Shown one piece after another: positions 19,176 to 26,897 of a stretch of 64,000 bases of DNA. The stretch covers positions 1 to 64,000 of the forward strand of contig JACYLN010000115.1 in the NCBI GenBank assembly GCA_015272515.1, given 5' to 3'. The translations under genes were made by a program, and so were the position numbers. This stretch comes from Leptolyngbyaceae cyanobacterium C42_A2020_001. Lineage in GTDB: Bacteria; Cyanobacteriota; Cyanobacteriia; Leptolyngbyales; Leptolyngbyaceae. Numbering within the stretch: position 1 is the stretch's first letter; each line of letters opens with the position of its first letter. The notes under the pieces are model-generated. The model was not told the origin of the DNA, searched no databases, and saw only the letters and a list, made by a program, of their open reading frames with translations.

Positions 19176-20519
19176 ATGTCCAAGTATGACTCCCATCTCA
19201 AATGTTCTTTCTGCGGCAAATCTCAAGAGCAAGTCCGTAAGCTGATTGCCGGACCGGGAGTCTACATTTGTGATGAATGTGTAGACCTTTGTAACGAAAT
19301 TTTGGATGAGGAACTGTTCGACTCCAGTGCGACAGCTCCTCAACCTGTTCCTCGGCGAGAACCTTCGGCGGAAAAACGCAAAACTCGCACGGCTCACATC
19401 TCTCTTAACCAAATCCCCAAGCCAAGAGAGATCAAAAAGTATCTGGATGACCACGTTATTGGTCAGGATGATGCGAAAAAAATCTTGTCTGTTGCCGTTT
19501 ACAACCACTACAAGCGTCTTAGTTTCTTAGAAGCAAAAGGTAATGGAAAAGTTGCTCCAGATGATGCTGTGGAGCTACAAAAATCTAACATCCTCTTAAT
19601 CGGTCCAACGGGATGCGGTAAAACGTTGTTGGCTCAAACGCTGGCAGAAATTTTGGATGTGCCATTCGCTGTGGCGGATGCGACAACTTTAACGGAAGCA
19701 GGTTATGTGGGCGAGGATGTTGAAAACATTCTTTTACGCTTGCTTCAAGTGGCAGATCTCGATGTAGAGGAAGCTCAGCGTGGCATCATTTACATCGATG
19801 AGATCGACAAGATTGCCCGCAAGAGTGAAAATCCTTCCATCACACGAGATGTTTCTGGTGAAGGCGTTCAACAAGCCCTGCTGAAAATGTTGGAAGGGAC
19901 CGTGGCGAATGTGCCGCCTCAAGGTGGACGCAAGCATCCTTACCAAGACTGCATTCAAATCGATACCAGCAATATTTTGTTTATTTGCGGTGGGGCATTT
20001 GTTGGTTTGGATAAGGCGATTGAGCAACGCATTGGCAAAAAATCGATTGGGTTTATTCAACCAGGTGATAATCAGTCGAAAGATAAACGCACGGCGGATA
20101 TCTTGAAACACTTAGAGCCGGATGATTTGGTGAAATTTGGCATGATTCCAGAATTCATTGGTCGTGTTCCGGTAATGGCGGTGGTGGATCCTCTTGATGA
20201 GGATGCATTGACTGAAATTCTCACTGAGCCGCGGAATGCATTGGTGAAGCAGTATCAGAAACTGCTGAAGATGGATAACGTGATTCTGGAGTTTAAGCAG
20301 GATGCGATTCGGGCGATCGCGCAAGAGGCATATCGCCGCAAAACGGGTGCTCGTGCTCTCCGCAGTATTGTGGAAGAGTTAATGCTGGATGTGATGTATG
20401 AGTTACCATCCCGTAAAGATGTGACTCGTTGCCTGATTACTCGCGAGATGGTAGAGAAGCGTTCGACTGCCGAACTGCTGTTACATCCCTCATCCATTCC
20501 AAAACCAGAATCTGCCTAA
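19176..20519 (+). CDS. clpX: ATP-dependent Clp protease ATPase subunit ClpX
   Basis: AAA+ unfoldase that feeds substrates to ClpP. An N-terminal zinc-binding domain has Cys10, Cys13, Cys32 and Cys35. Walker A GPTGCGKT and Walker B IIYIDEID follow; the RIGKKSIGF region contains the IGF loop that docks on ClpP. 447 residues, typical. GAAAGAGG lies just before the ATG. A MITE-like element begins 25 nt after the stop codon. Confidence 0.97.
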   Translation: MSKYDSHLKCSFCGKSQEQVRKLIAGPGVYICDECVDLCNEILDEELFDSSATAPQPVPRREPSAEKRKTRTAHISLNQIPKPREIKKYLDDHVIGQDDAKKILSVAVYNHYKRLSFLEAKGNGKVAPDDAVELQKSNILLIGPTGCGKTLLAQTLAEILDVPFAVADATTLTEAGYVGEDVENILLRLLQVADLDVEEAQRGIIYIDEIDKIARKSENPSITRDVSGEGVQQALLKMLEGTVANVPPQGGRKHPYQDCIQIDTSNILFICGGAFVGLDKAIEQRIGKKSIGFIQPGDNQSKDKRTADILKHLEPDDLVKFGMIPEFIGRVPVMAVVDPLDEDALTEILTEPRNALVKQYQKLLKMDNVILEFKQDAIRAIAQEAYRRKTGARALRSIVEELMLDVMYELPSRKDVTRCLITREMVEKRSTAELLLHPSSIPKPESA

Positions 20520-20536
20520 TTTGTTAAGCGACATTG

Positions 20537-20696
20537 AGATTTTGGGCGTTGCTGAATCCAACTATGATTCGCCCCCCTAGCCCCCCGACTTTGGGGCGCA
20601 ACAGTCTTCAAAGTCCCCCAAAGTCGGGGGATTTAGGGGGCAATGCAGAAACTCACTTTGTAATTTCATACTTCTATTTAGCAACGCCAGATTTTG
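20537..20696. mobile_element. MITE-like element with 8-bp target duplication
   Basis: The element spans 20545-20688 (144 bp) and is flanked by the perfect direct repeat AGATTTTG (20537-20544 and 20689-20696). Terminal inverted repeats GGCGTTGCTGAAT and ATTTAGCAACGCC match at 12 of 13 positions, and similarity continues further in. An inner inverted repeat of C-rich and G-rich arms (20571-20596 and 20614-20640) forms a long hairpin. There is no coding capacity, so it would need a transposase supplied in trans. Confidence 0.8.
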
Positions 20697-20758
20697 TAGA
20701 GATGTGGTGACCCGCATCTCTACAATTTTTTTGAGACGTTTCTTGAAACCATAAGCTT

Positions 20759-21634
20759 ATGCCCTACGTTCAAATTCGTGGCATTGATCACTATTACGAG
20801 TGGATTACTGACTCAGAGAAAGCCGAGCCTACTGGAAAACCTGTGATGGTATTCGTTCATGGGTGGGGTGGTTCTGCACGCTATTGGGAAAGCACTGCAC
20901 GGGCGATCGCAGATGTTTTTGACTGCCTGTTGTACGACTTGCGCGGGTTTGGACGCTCTAACCAAATTCCCGCCAATTTCCCCACCCGTCCAGAAGACTA
21001 CGAACTGGAAAGTTTTGCAGAAGACCTTGCTTGCCTGCTGGATGCGTTAGGATTGCAGCGAATTTATCTCAATGCCCACTCTGCCGGAGCGTCGATTTCC
21101 ACCTTTTTCCTCAACCTTTATCCACAGCGGGTTGAAAAGGCAATTCTGACCTGTAGCGGCATTTTTGAATACGACGAAAAAGCGTTTGCTGCTTTTCATA
21201 AATTTGGCGGTTACGTGGTGAAATATCGCCCTCGCTGGCTTTATCAACTTCCATTCATGGATCGCCTGTTCATGCAGCGATTTCTCCACCGTTCAGTGCC
21301 AACCGAAATTAGTCGCGCCTTTTTAAATGACTTCTTAATGGCAGATTACAGCACTGCATTGGGAACGATTTACACCAGCGTTAGCAAAAAAGCATCAGAA
21401 GTCATGCCGCAAGAGTTCTCAAAGCTGACGGTGCCAACCCTGCTCGTTGCAGGAGAACAAGATGTCATCATTCCTGCCCAACTTGGTCAACAAGCTGCTA
21501 TTTTGAATAGAAAAAATATTCAACTTGTGGTCATGCCGGAAACAGCCCACTTTCCCATGCTGGAAGATGCTCCAACCTATCTCAGCCATATTCGCGGTTT
21601 TTTAGAGGTAAGTATGGGGGACAAGTCGAACTAA
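20759..21634 (+). CDS. Alpha/beta hydrolase
   Basis: Alpha/beta-fold hydrolase of 291 residues. The oxyanion motif is HGWGGS (34-39), the nucleophile Ser108 sits in NAHSAGAS, the acid is in AGEQDVI (about residue 235), and the catalytic His in ETAHFPMLE (about 262). No signal peptide, so cytoplasmic. The substrate cannot be deduced; the family includes esterases, haloperoxidases and C-C hydrolases. It stands alone between the MITE-like element and an AT-rich repeat. Confidence 0.85.
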   Translation: MPYVQIRGIDHYYEWITDSEKAEPTGKPVMVFVHGWGGSARYWESTARAIADVFDCLLYDLRGFGRSNQIPANFPTRPEDYELESFAEDLACLLDALGLQRIYLNAHSAGASISTFFLNLYPQRVEKAILTCSGIFEYDEKAFAAFHKFGGYVVKYRPRWLYQLPFMDRLFMQRFLHRSVPTEISRAFLNDFLMADYSTALGTIYTSVSKKASEVMPQEFSKLTVPTLLVAGEQDVIIPAQLGQQAAILNRKNIQLVVMPETAHFPMLEDAPTYLSHIRGFLEVSMGDKSN

Positions 21635-21647
21635 GGCGGATGAATAA

Positions 21648-21742
21648 TTCAAAATGCAAAAAAAAAATGCAAAAAAAAAATGCAAAATTTAAAGTGATAA
21701 AGCCTTGTGGGCACCATTTTGAACTTTTCATTTTTAATCCTA
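21648..21742 (+). repeat. AT-rich dispersed hairpin repeat, copy 3, with expanded A-tracts
   Basis: Shares the core AAAGCCTTGTGGG and the arm GAACTTTTCATTTTTAAT with the copy at 61-141. Its left arm is expanded into three near-identical units of AAAATGC followed by A-tracts (about 21651-21686), suggesting replication slippage. It lies right after the hydrolase gene. Confidence 0.6.
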
Positions 21743-21854
21743 AGGAGTGTGTAGATGGGGTAGAGATACGAAACCTCACGCCCACATGGGTTACCTATCG
21801 CTAGCCTGTCTTACAGTTGATTCCGCTCAGTTGATTATTCTCTAGAAGCATAAT

Positions 21855-22700
21855 TTAGGATACGTTTCCGGGCAGGATGTCGTAACTACCAAAGATTTTA
21901 AGCACTTGCGTGGCGTTGGCGAGTTCCTCCAGGGTCGTTTGAACATCGCGATCGCGGATGTCAGCTTCCAGGTCGATGAAGAAAATGTAGTCACCCAGAG
22001 ATCGCTTCGTAGGGCGAGACTCGATTCGGCTCATATTGATGCCTCGGGTCGCAAAGACTTGCAGTGGTTTAACCAGCGCCCCCGGTGTGTCGTGAACGCT
22101 GAATGCTAGAGAGGTGTGACTACCACCAGACGATGGTTTGAGACTTACTACCCAAAAACGAGTGCAGTTATCAGGGTGGTCATTCACAGGCTGCGCCAAG
22201 ATTGGCAGATTATAAAGGTGGGCAGCTCGTTCAGAAGAAATGGCTCCAATCGTTGGGGAATCTGTCAAATGTTGCAGTGCCTCTGTGGTAGAGCTTGTGG
22301 GCACGAGTTGGGCGTGGGGCAAAAAGGTTTCTAGCCAAATTTGGCACTGGGCAAGCGCCTGCGGGTGAGAGTAAACTGTTTGCACCTCAGCAAACGACGC
22401 AGCTTCCGACAAAAATGCGTGAAAGACGGGCAGATCTAATCCATGCTGGATTTGAATGTTCTCCTTCTGCCACAAAGTATCCAGGGTCACGGTGACGCTG
22501 CCCCCAATCGAATTCTCAACGGGTACGATCGCCAAATCGGTTTGTCCATTCGCAACCGCTTGCAATGTTTGAGCGATGCTGGCATAGGGAAGCAAGGTGA
22601 CTTCCTGATTTCGATTGGCACTGAGCCAATTGGCATATTGCAGGGCGGCGACCTCTGCATTTGTGCCTGCGGGTCCCAAATGAGCGATCGACACTGCCAT
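21855..22700 (-). CDS. pheA: Prephenate dehydratase
   Basis: Converts prephenate to phenylpyruvate in phenylalanine synthesis. Monofunctional enzyme of 281 residues: N-terminal HLGPAGTNAE, catalytic-domain motif NCTRFWV, and a C-terminal ACT domain with GALVKPLQVF and the ESRP motif that binds phenylalanine for feedback control. ATG 22700 is chosen over an upstream TTG (22727) because AAGGA lies 8 nt before it. No chorismate mutase domain is fused. It is divergent from the DUF1997 gene. Confidence 0.93.
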   Translation of the reverse strand: MAVSIAHLGPAGTNAEVAALQYANWLSANRNQEVTLLPYASIAQTLQAVANGQTDLAIVPVENSIGGSVTVTLDTLWQKENIQIQHGLDLPVFHAFLSEAASFAEVQTVYSHPQALAQCQIWLETFLPHAQLVPTSSTTEALQHLTDSPTIGAISSERAAHLYNLPILAQPVNDHPDNCTRFWVVSLKPSSGGSHTSLAFSVHDTPGALVKPLQVFATRGINMSRIESRPTKRSLGDYIFFIDLEADIRDRDVQTTLEELANATQVLKIFGSYDILPGNVS

Positions 22701-23032
22701 AGCGTTAATCCTTGTCGGTTCCAACAATAATTGGCGTATAAAGTAAAGTTTGACCTTACACTTCTCATTTTTGTCACAATCTGTTATGCGGCTCTGCCAA
22801 GCGAGAGGACAACCACCGCATTAGATAGTGTAGTCAGAATACAAGAAAACCTCGATCCATCCAAAGCTTTGGAGTACAACGTTCCACTTCTCAAAATATA
22901 AAGAATGTAAAAAGGGCGAACTGTCCAACGGTATAGTTAGTTTTACTTCAAGAGAAATATCACATTCTCTTTACATTTCTTTAGAATTATAGGTAATGGT
23001 TTAGCTCTGTTCCCTTTCCTCACATTTTCTAA
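22701..23032. other. Divergent pheA/DUF1997 promoter region
   Basis: About 330 bp with no gene seen. An AT-rich inverted repeat (AAAGAATGTAAA near 22901, TTTACATTTCTTT near 22971) could fold, and may overlap regulatory sites for the DUF1997 gene. No known riboswitch is recognised. Confidence 0.45.
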
Positions 23033-23629
23033 ATGGACACTCGTTTCTTCGCTTCTCAGTCGGTTGATATTCCCGTTGCTGAACAACCTATTCCAATCCA
23101 GCATTACTTACGGCAACCCCATCGTCTCGTCTACGCGTTGGCTGCGTCCAGCCGAGTTGAAGCCTTGGGTAACGAATTATTTCGGCTAAAGATGCGTCCT
23201 CTGACGTTTATGACTTTGAGTTTGCAGCCAACGGTTGATATGCGGGTTTGGGCAGAGGCGGATGGAACGGTTCACCTGCGCTCTGAGCGATGTGAAATTC
23301 ACGGTGTAGAGTATATTAACGATCGCTTCACGCTTAATCTCCTCGGTAAACTCGCTCCTATAACCTTGAATGGTGTGACATATCTCCGAGGCAGGGCTGA
23401 TTTGGAGGTTATGGTGGAGTTACCCTTGCCATTTGCTCTGACTCCTAAGCCTGTTTTAGAAACCACGGGCAATGCATTGTTGAAGAGTGTGCTGCTAACC
23501 GTAAAGCAACGATTGATGTATCAACTAGTATCTGACTACCAGACTTGGGTCAGTTGTCAGTTGGATGAGCAGGCTGAGGTTCAGACTGGGATTTTGTCGA
23601 TCAATCATCCGCTCAAATCGTTGTCTTAA
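23033..23629 (+). CDS. DUF1997 family protein
   Basis: 198-residue protein of a family conserved in cyanobacteria and plastid-containing eukaryotes and of unknown function. Central beta-rich region with FMTLSLQPTVDMRVW and GRADLEVMVELP; the C-terminus is helical. No signal peptide, membrane helix or catalytic motif. It is convergent with rnhB, whose stop lies 9 bp beyond this one. Association with thylakoid processes is only inferred from the phyletic pattern. Confidence 0.82.
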   Translation: MDTRFFASQSVDIPVAEQPIPIQHYLRQPHRLVYALAASSRVEALGNELFRLKMRPLTFMTLSLQPTVDMRVWAEADGTVHLRSERCEIHGVEYINDRFTLNLLGKLAPITLNGVTYLRGRADLEVMVELPLPFALTPKPVLETTGNALLKSVLLTVKQRLMYQLVSDYQTWVSCQLDEQAEVQTGILSINHPLKSLS

Positions 23630-23638
23630 GTCTGCCGC

Positions 23639-24292
23639 CTAGTCTGTTGGCTCGATGGAGACACAACATGGGCGGAAAGAGCGTCGATGATATCGGGTAG
23701 GACCGTATTCTGCGATCGCTCGTCGATGGGTAGGGGTACCGTAGCCTTTGTTTGCAGCTAAACCGTAGTGGGGGTAGCGAAGGGATAGGCGAGTGATCAG
23801 TTCATCTCGCCAAACTTTAGCAATGATACTGGCAGATGCAATCACGAGAGATTCGCGATCGCCCTTAACTATCGTTTGCTGAGGGAGAGGCAACCCTGAA
23901 ACCCGTTGATTGCCATCAATTAAGCACAGACTGGGTTGCACTTTGAGCCTGGAGATTGCGCGTCGCATCGCCAGCAACGATGCTTGAAGAATGTTCAAGC
24001 GATCGATTTCTTGAACTGAAGCGTATCCAATCTGGCAATCAGTTGCGAGTCGTCGGATTGATTGAGCCAGCACCTGCCGCTGCATGGCCGATAACAATTT
24101 ACTGTCAGTTACTCCGGCTGCTGCCAGTTCCTGCGACGCACTCTCCGGCAAAATAACGGCGGCAGCAACAACTGGACCAAACAACGCTCCTCGCCCAACT
24201 TCGTCTACTCCAGCGACCAGGCTACCTTCCAGAGCTGGCAAGAACCCTGGAATAATAGGCTGGTGAACTGAAGCACGCCGTTGACGTTGCAT
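23639..24292 (-). CDS. rnhB: Ribonuclease HII
   Basis: Removes ribonucleotides and RNA primers from DNA-RNA hybrids. 217 residues with the DEVGRG motif (Asp30, Glu31) and LIDGN (about residue 124) supplying acidic metal ligands. ATG at 24292. It starts 17 nt after the rne stop in the same direction; the rne-rnhB pair is a recurrent cyanobacterial operon. Confidence 0.95.
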   Translation of the reverse strand: MQRQRRASVHQPIIPGFLPALEGSLVAGVDEVGRGALFGPVVAAAVILPESASQELAAAGVTDSKLLSAMQRQVLAQSIRRLATDCQIGYASVQEIDRLNILQASLLAMRRAISRLKVQPSLCLIDGNQRVSGLPLPQQTIVKGDRESLVIASASIIAKVWRDELITRLSLRYPHYGLAANKGYGTPTHRRAIAEYGPTRYHRRSFRPCCVSIEPTD

Positions 24293-24309
24293 AGGTTATT
24301 GATAAAACG

Positions 24310-26451
24310 TTAGGTGGCAGCAGACGAGCGGCGGCGACGACGACGGGCGATACCATTTTCGGGCTGTTCCGCTTCAATCATGTTGAGTTCAGGGATTTCT
24401 TCACTGTCTATTTCTTCTGTTACTGTGAGTGGCTCTGGAGAATCACTCTCTTCCTCGACATCTTCAAACGAGTCAGCGAGCGGAGTTGTCATCGCTGCAC
24501 TGGAACTAACGGTTTGCTCCTCTTCCACAGGTGGAGCCTGCCCTGGCAATACGACTGAAATAATTGCCGAACGAGGATTTTTGACTTCCTGCTGCGCCAG
24601 CACTAATGGTGAAATGCCCATCCAGGCGTAGACATCCTGTTCTTCTGGAGTCATCTCTACCGTAACCAGTTCGGGCGGTTCTGCCGATTTGGGTTCTCGC
24701 CGCGATCGCCCTCGCTTCTCCTCTACCTCAAGAGGTGCTGCTTCTTTTTCAAAGGTCGATTCATTCAACTCGCCATCTCGATCTGTCGAATTGTCTCGTC
24801 GTCCCCGTCCCCGTCGCCCTCGGTTAGCTGGTTCTGGCCGCAGTTTGACTTCGGCAAACTCCTCGCTTTCCCCGTCAGTATCCAACCCGCTGTTGCCATC
24901 AGGCAATGGAGCAGGAAGGATAGGCTTGCCTTCGTCCCAGGAGTTGCGTCCTCGATCGCCTCGTTCCCGAGTTAATTCTTCTCCAACTCGACGGCGACGA
25001 CGGCGGCGATTGTTATTTCCTGCCTCTTGATAACCAGGATGACTGGAAAAATCGGGTGCATCATCCTCTTCGTCATCATCCCTCGGTTCCCACGGATACT
25101 CAGCAGGTAGGGGAATATCAGGCAGATCGCGCCCGCGATTCCCGCGCTCACTGCGGAGTTCCCGCGCAGGCAAGACAGCCACTCGTTCTGGCGCATCCTC
25201 TTCTGCTGGCTCAGCATCACCCGGTAGATGAACCAGATGTCCAGTTCCGCCACAGGTTGAGCAGGGCCGCCCAAACAATTCGTAAATATTCTTACCTTGT
25301 CGTTTCCGCGTCAGCTCTACCAGCCCTAATTCAGAAAGTTGAGCAATTTGGGGACGGGCTTTGTCTGACCGCAGTGCCCGGTTAAAGTGTTCCAACACCT
25401 GAAGCTGATCCCGTCGAGAATCCATATCGATGAAGTCTACGATAATCACCCCTGCGATGTTGCGAAGACGCAGTTGCCGTGCAATTTCGGTAGCAGCTTC
25501 GCAGTTTGTCCAGAGAACCGTTTCACGGGCAGTGGCTGAACGGGTGAAGGAACCAGAGTTCACGTCGATAACGGTTAAGGCTTCAGTTCGCTCAATGATG
25601 ATATAGCCACCCGAAGGCAAATCTACCCTCGGTTTGAGTGCTTCCCGAATTGCAGCGCTGACACGGAAGTATTCCAATACCGGAATGCGATCGCGGTGTT
25701 GATCAATCAGCACGCCCTGAGGCAGCTTGCCTCCACCCCAATTCATCAGGTGTTGTTTAACCCGTCTTAGCCCCGTATGGGAATCCACCACAATTCGGTT
25801 GACATCGTTGCTGTAAACATCTCGCAGTACCCGCTGGATGAAATCATCATCCCGGTTCAGTAGGGCAGGAGCACGAGTTGTGCTGCCTTCTCGGCAAATA
25901 CTTTCCCATTGTTCCTGAAGCGATTCCAAATCTTCAATGATGGCTTCTTCGGGCATTCCCTCCGCTTCCGTCCGAACTACCATGCCCATTCCGGCTGGTT
26001 TAATCAAAATTGCCAGCGCTCTAAGCCGATTGCGCTCATTCTCGTTCCGAATTCGGCGGGACAGGTTCACACCCTTGCCGTTGGGCATTAGCACCAGATA
26101 GCGACCCGGTAGGGAAATGTTACCCGTTAAACGGGGTCCTTTGTTTCCGGTTGGCTCTTTCATCACCTGCACCAGCACTTTCTGCTGAGGGCGCAGCAGT
26201 TCGGTGATGGAGCCTGCTTGCCGTTGCAGTTTGAGGGGACCTAAATCGCTGACATGGATGAAGCCGTTGCGTTCTGCATCACCGATGTTGACAAAGGCGG
26301 CATCAATACCAGGGAGAACATTTTCCACAACCCCTAGATACACATCGCCTACTTGATGAGTACCCGTTGCAACGATCAGCTCTTGAATCTGATCTTCTGA
26401 AAAGACGGCAGCGATTCGATGCTGCTCTGCGATAATGATTTGCTTTGGCAT
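24310..26451 (-). CDS. rne: Ribonuclease E
   Basis: Principal endoribonuclease for mRNA decay and RNA processing. 713 residues: S1 RNA-binding domain (about 35-120), catalytic RNase E/G core with VDFIDMD, and the Zn-link CSTCGG (about 396-401). The C-terminal 300 residues are acidic and arginine-rich, low-complexity, without an E. coli-type degradosome scaffold. The last residues include RRRRRRSSA (703-711), known in cyanobacteria as the peptide that recruits PNPase. ATG 26451. It is preceded by a long leader, where cyanobacterial rne is known to autoregulate. Confidence 0.96.
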   Translation of the reverse strand: MPKQIIIAEQHRIAAVFSEDQIQELIVATGTHQVGDVYLGVVENVLPGIDAAFVNIGDAERNGFIHVSDLGPLKLQRQAGSITELLRPQQKVLVQVMKEPTGNKGPRLTGNISLPGRYLVLMPNGKGVNLSRRIRNENERNRLRALAILIKPAGMGMVVRTEAEGMPEEAIIEDLESLQEQWESICREGSTTRAPALLNRDDDFIQRVLRDVYSNDVNRIVVDSHTGLRRVKQHLMNWGGGKLPQGVLIDQHRDRIPVLEYFRVSAAIREALKPRVDLPSGGYIIIERTEALTVIDVNSGSFTRSATARETVLWTNCEAATEIARQLRLRNIAGVIIVDFIDMDSRRDQLQVLEHFNRALRSDKARPQIAQLSELGLVELTRKRQGKNIYELFGRPCSTCGGTGHLVHLPGDAEPAEEDAPERVAVLPARELRSERGNRGRDLPDIPLPAEYPWEPRDDDEEDDAPDFSSHPGYQEAGNNNRRRRRRRVGEELTRERGDRGRNSWDEGKPILPAPLPDGNSGLDTDGESEEFAEVKLRPEPANRGRRGRGRRDNSTDRDGELNESTFEKEAAPLEVEEKRGRSRREPKSAEPPELVTVEMTPEEQDVYAWMGISPLVLAQQEVKNPRSAIISVVLPGQAPPVEEEQTVSSSAAMTTPLADSFEDVEEESDSPEPLTVTEEIDSEEIPELNMIEAEQPENGIARRRRRRSSAAT

Positions 26452-26897
26452 TCAGTTTCCTCAAAATTTAGCGATCGCAATAGGGTTTCGCCTTCCCGAC
26501 TGCTTCTCTACTTGCTGGAGTGCTCACACTACGTTGGTGAAGCTATGCAGATGCAAAAATGCTTTCTATCTTTAGCAATTAGGGGGATGAGGCAACTTGG
26601 AAAAGAGCTAGCCACAATAAAATACAGTCGAGCAACAACTGATGCTCAAACCTGATTACCCACCTGCTATCGGGCATCAAGTAGTGTTGAAATGTAGAAA
26701 GCTTAATGAAGCGTGCTGTGTCCAGTTGTAAACACTGGCTGTGTGGCAGTTCCTCCAGGAGTCTCCAGTTCACAACAGCTTCTGTTGAAATGCATTATAG
26801 CGTGCACTGACGAATGCGCCACTAAAATTCAAAAAAACGACATCTAGCTATTATCATACTCCCTGAGAACCCGGTAAGTCATCCAGCCAACATAGGT
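26452..26897 (-). promoter_or_regulatory. Long rne upstream/leader region
   Basis: 446 bp with no gene, between the radical SAM gene stop and the rne start, both on the minus strand. On the minus strand a U-rich tract (GTTTTTTTGAATTTT, near 26826-26840) lies far upstream of rne. RNase E of model cyanobacteria cleaves AU-rich sites in its own long leader; that this one behaves alike is inference. Confidence 0.45.

Noticed and set aside
24314-25030. Serine/arginine-rich open frames opposite the 3-prime half of rne
   Set aside because: They are shadows of the low-complexity RNase E tail on the other strand.
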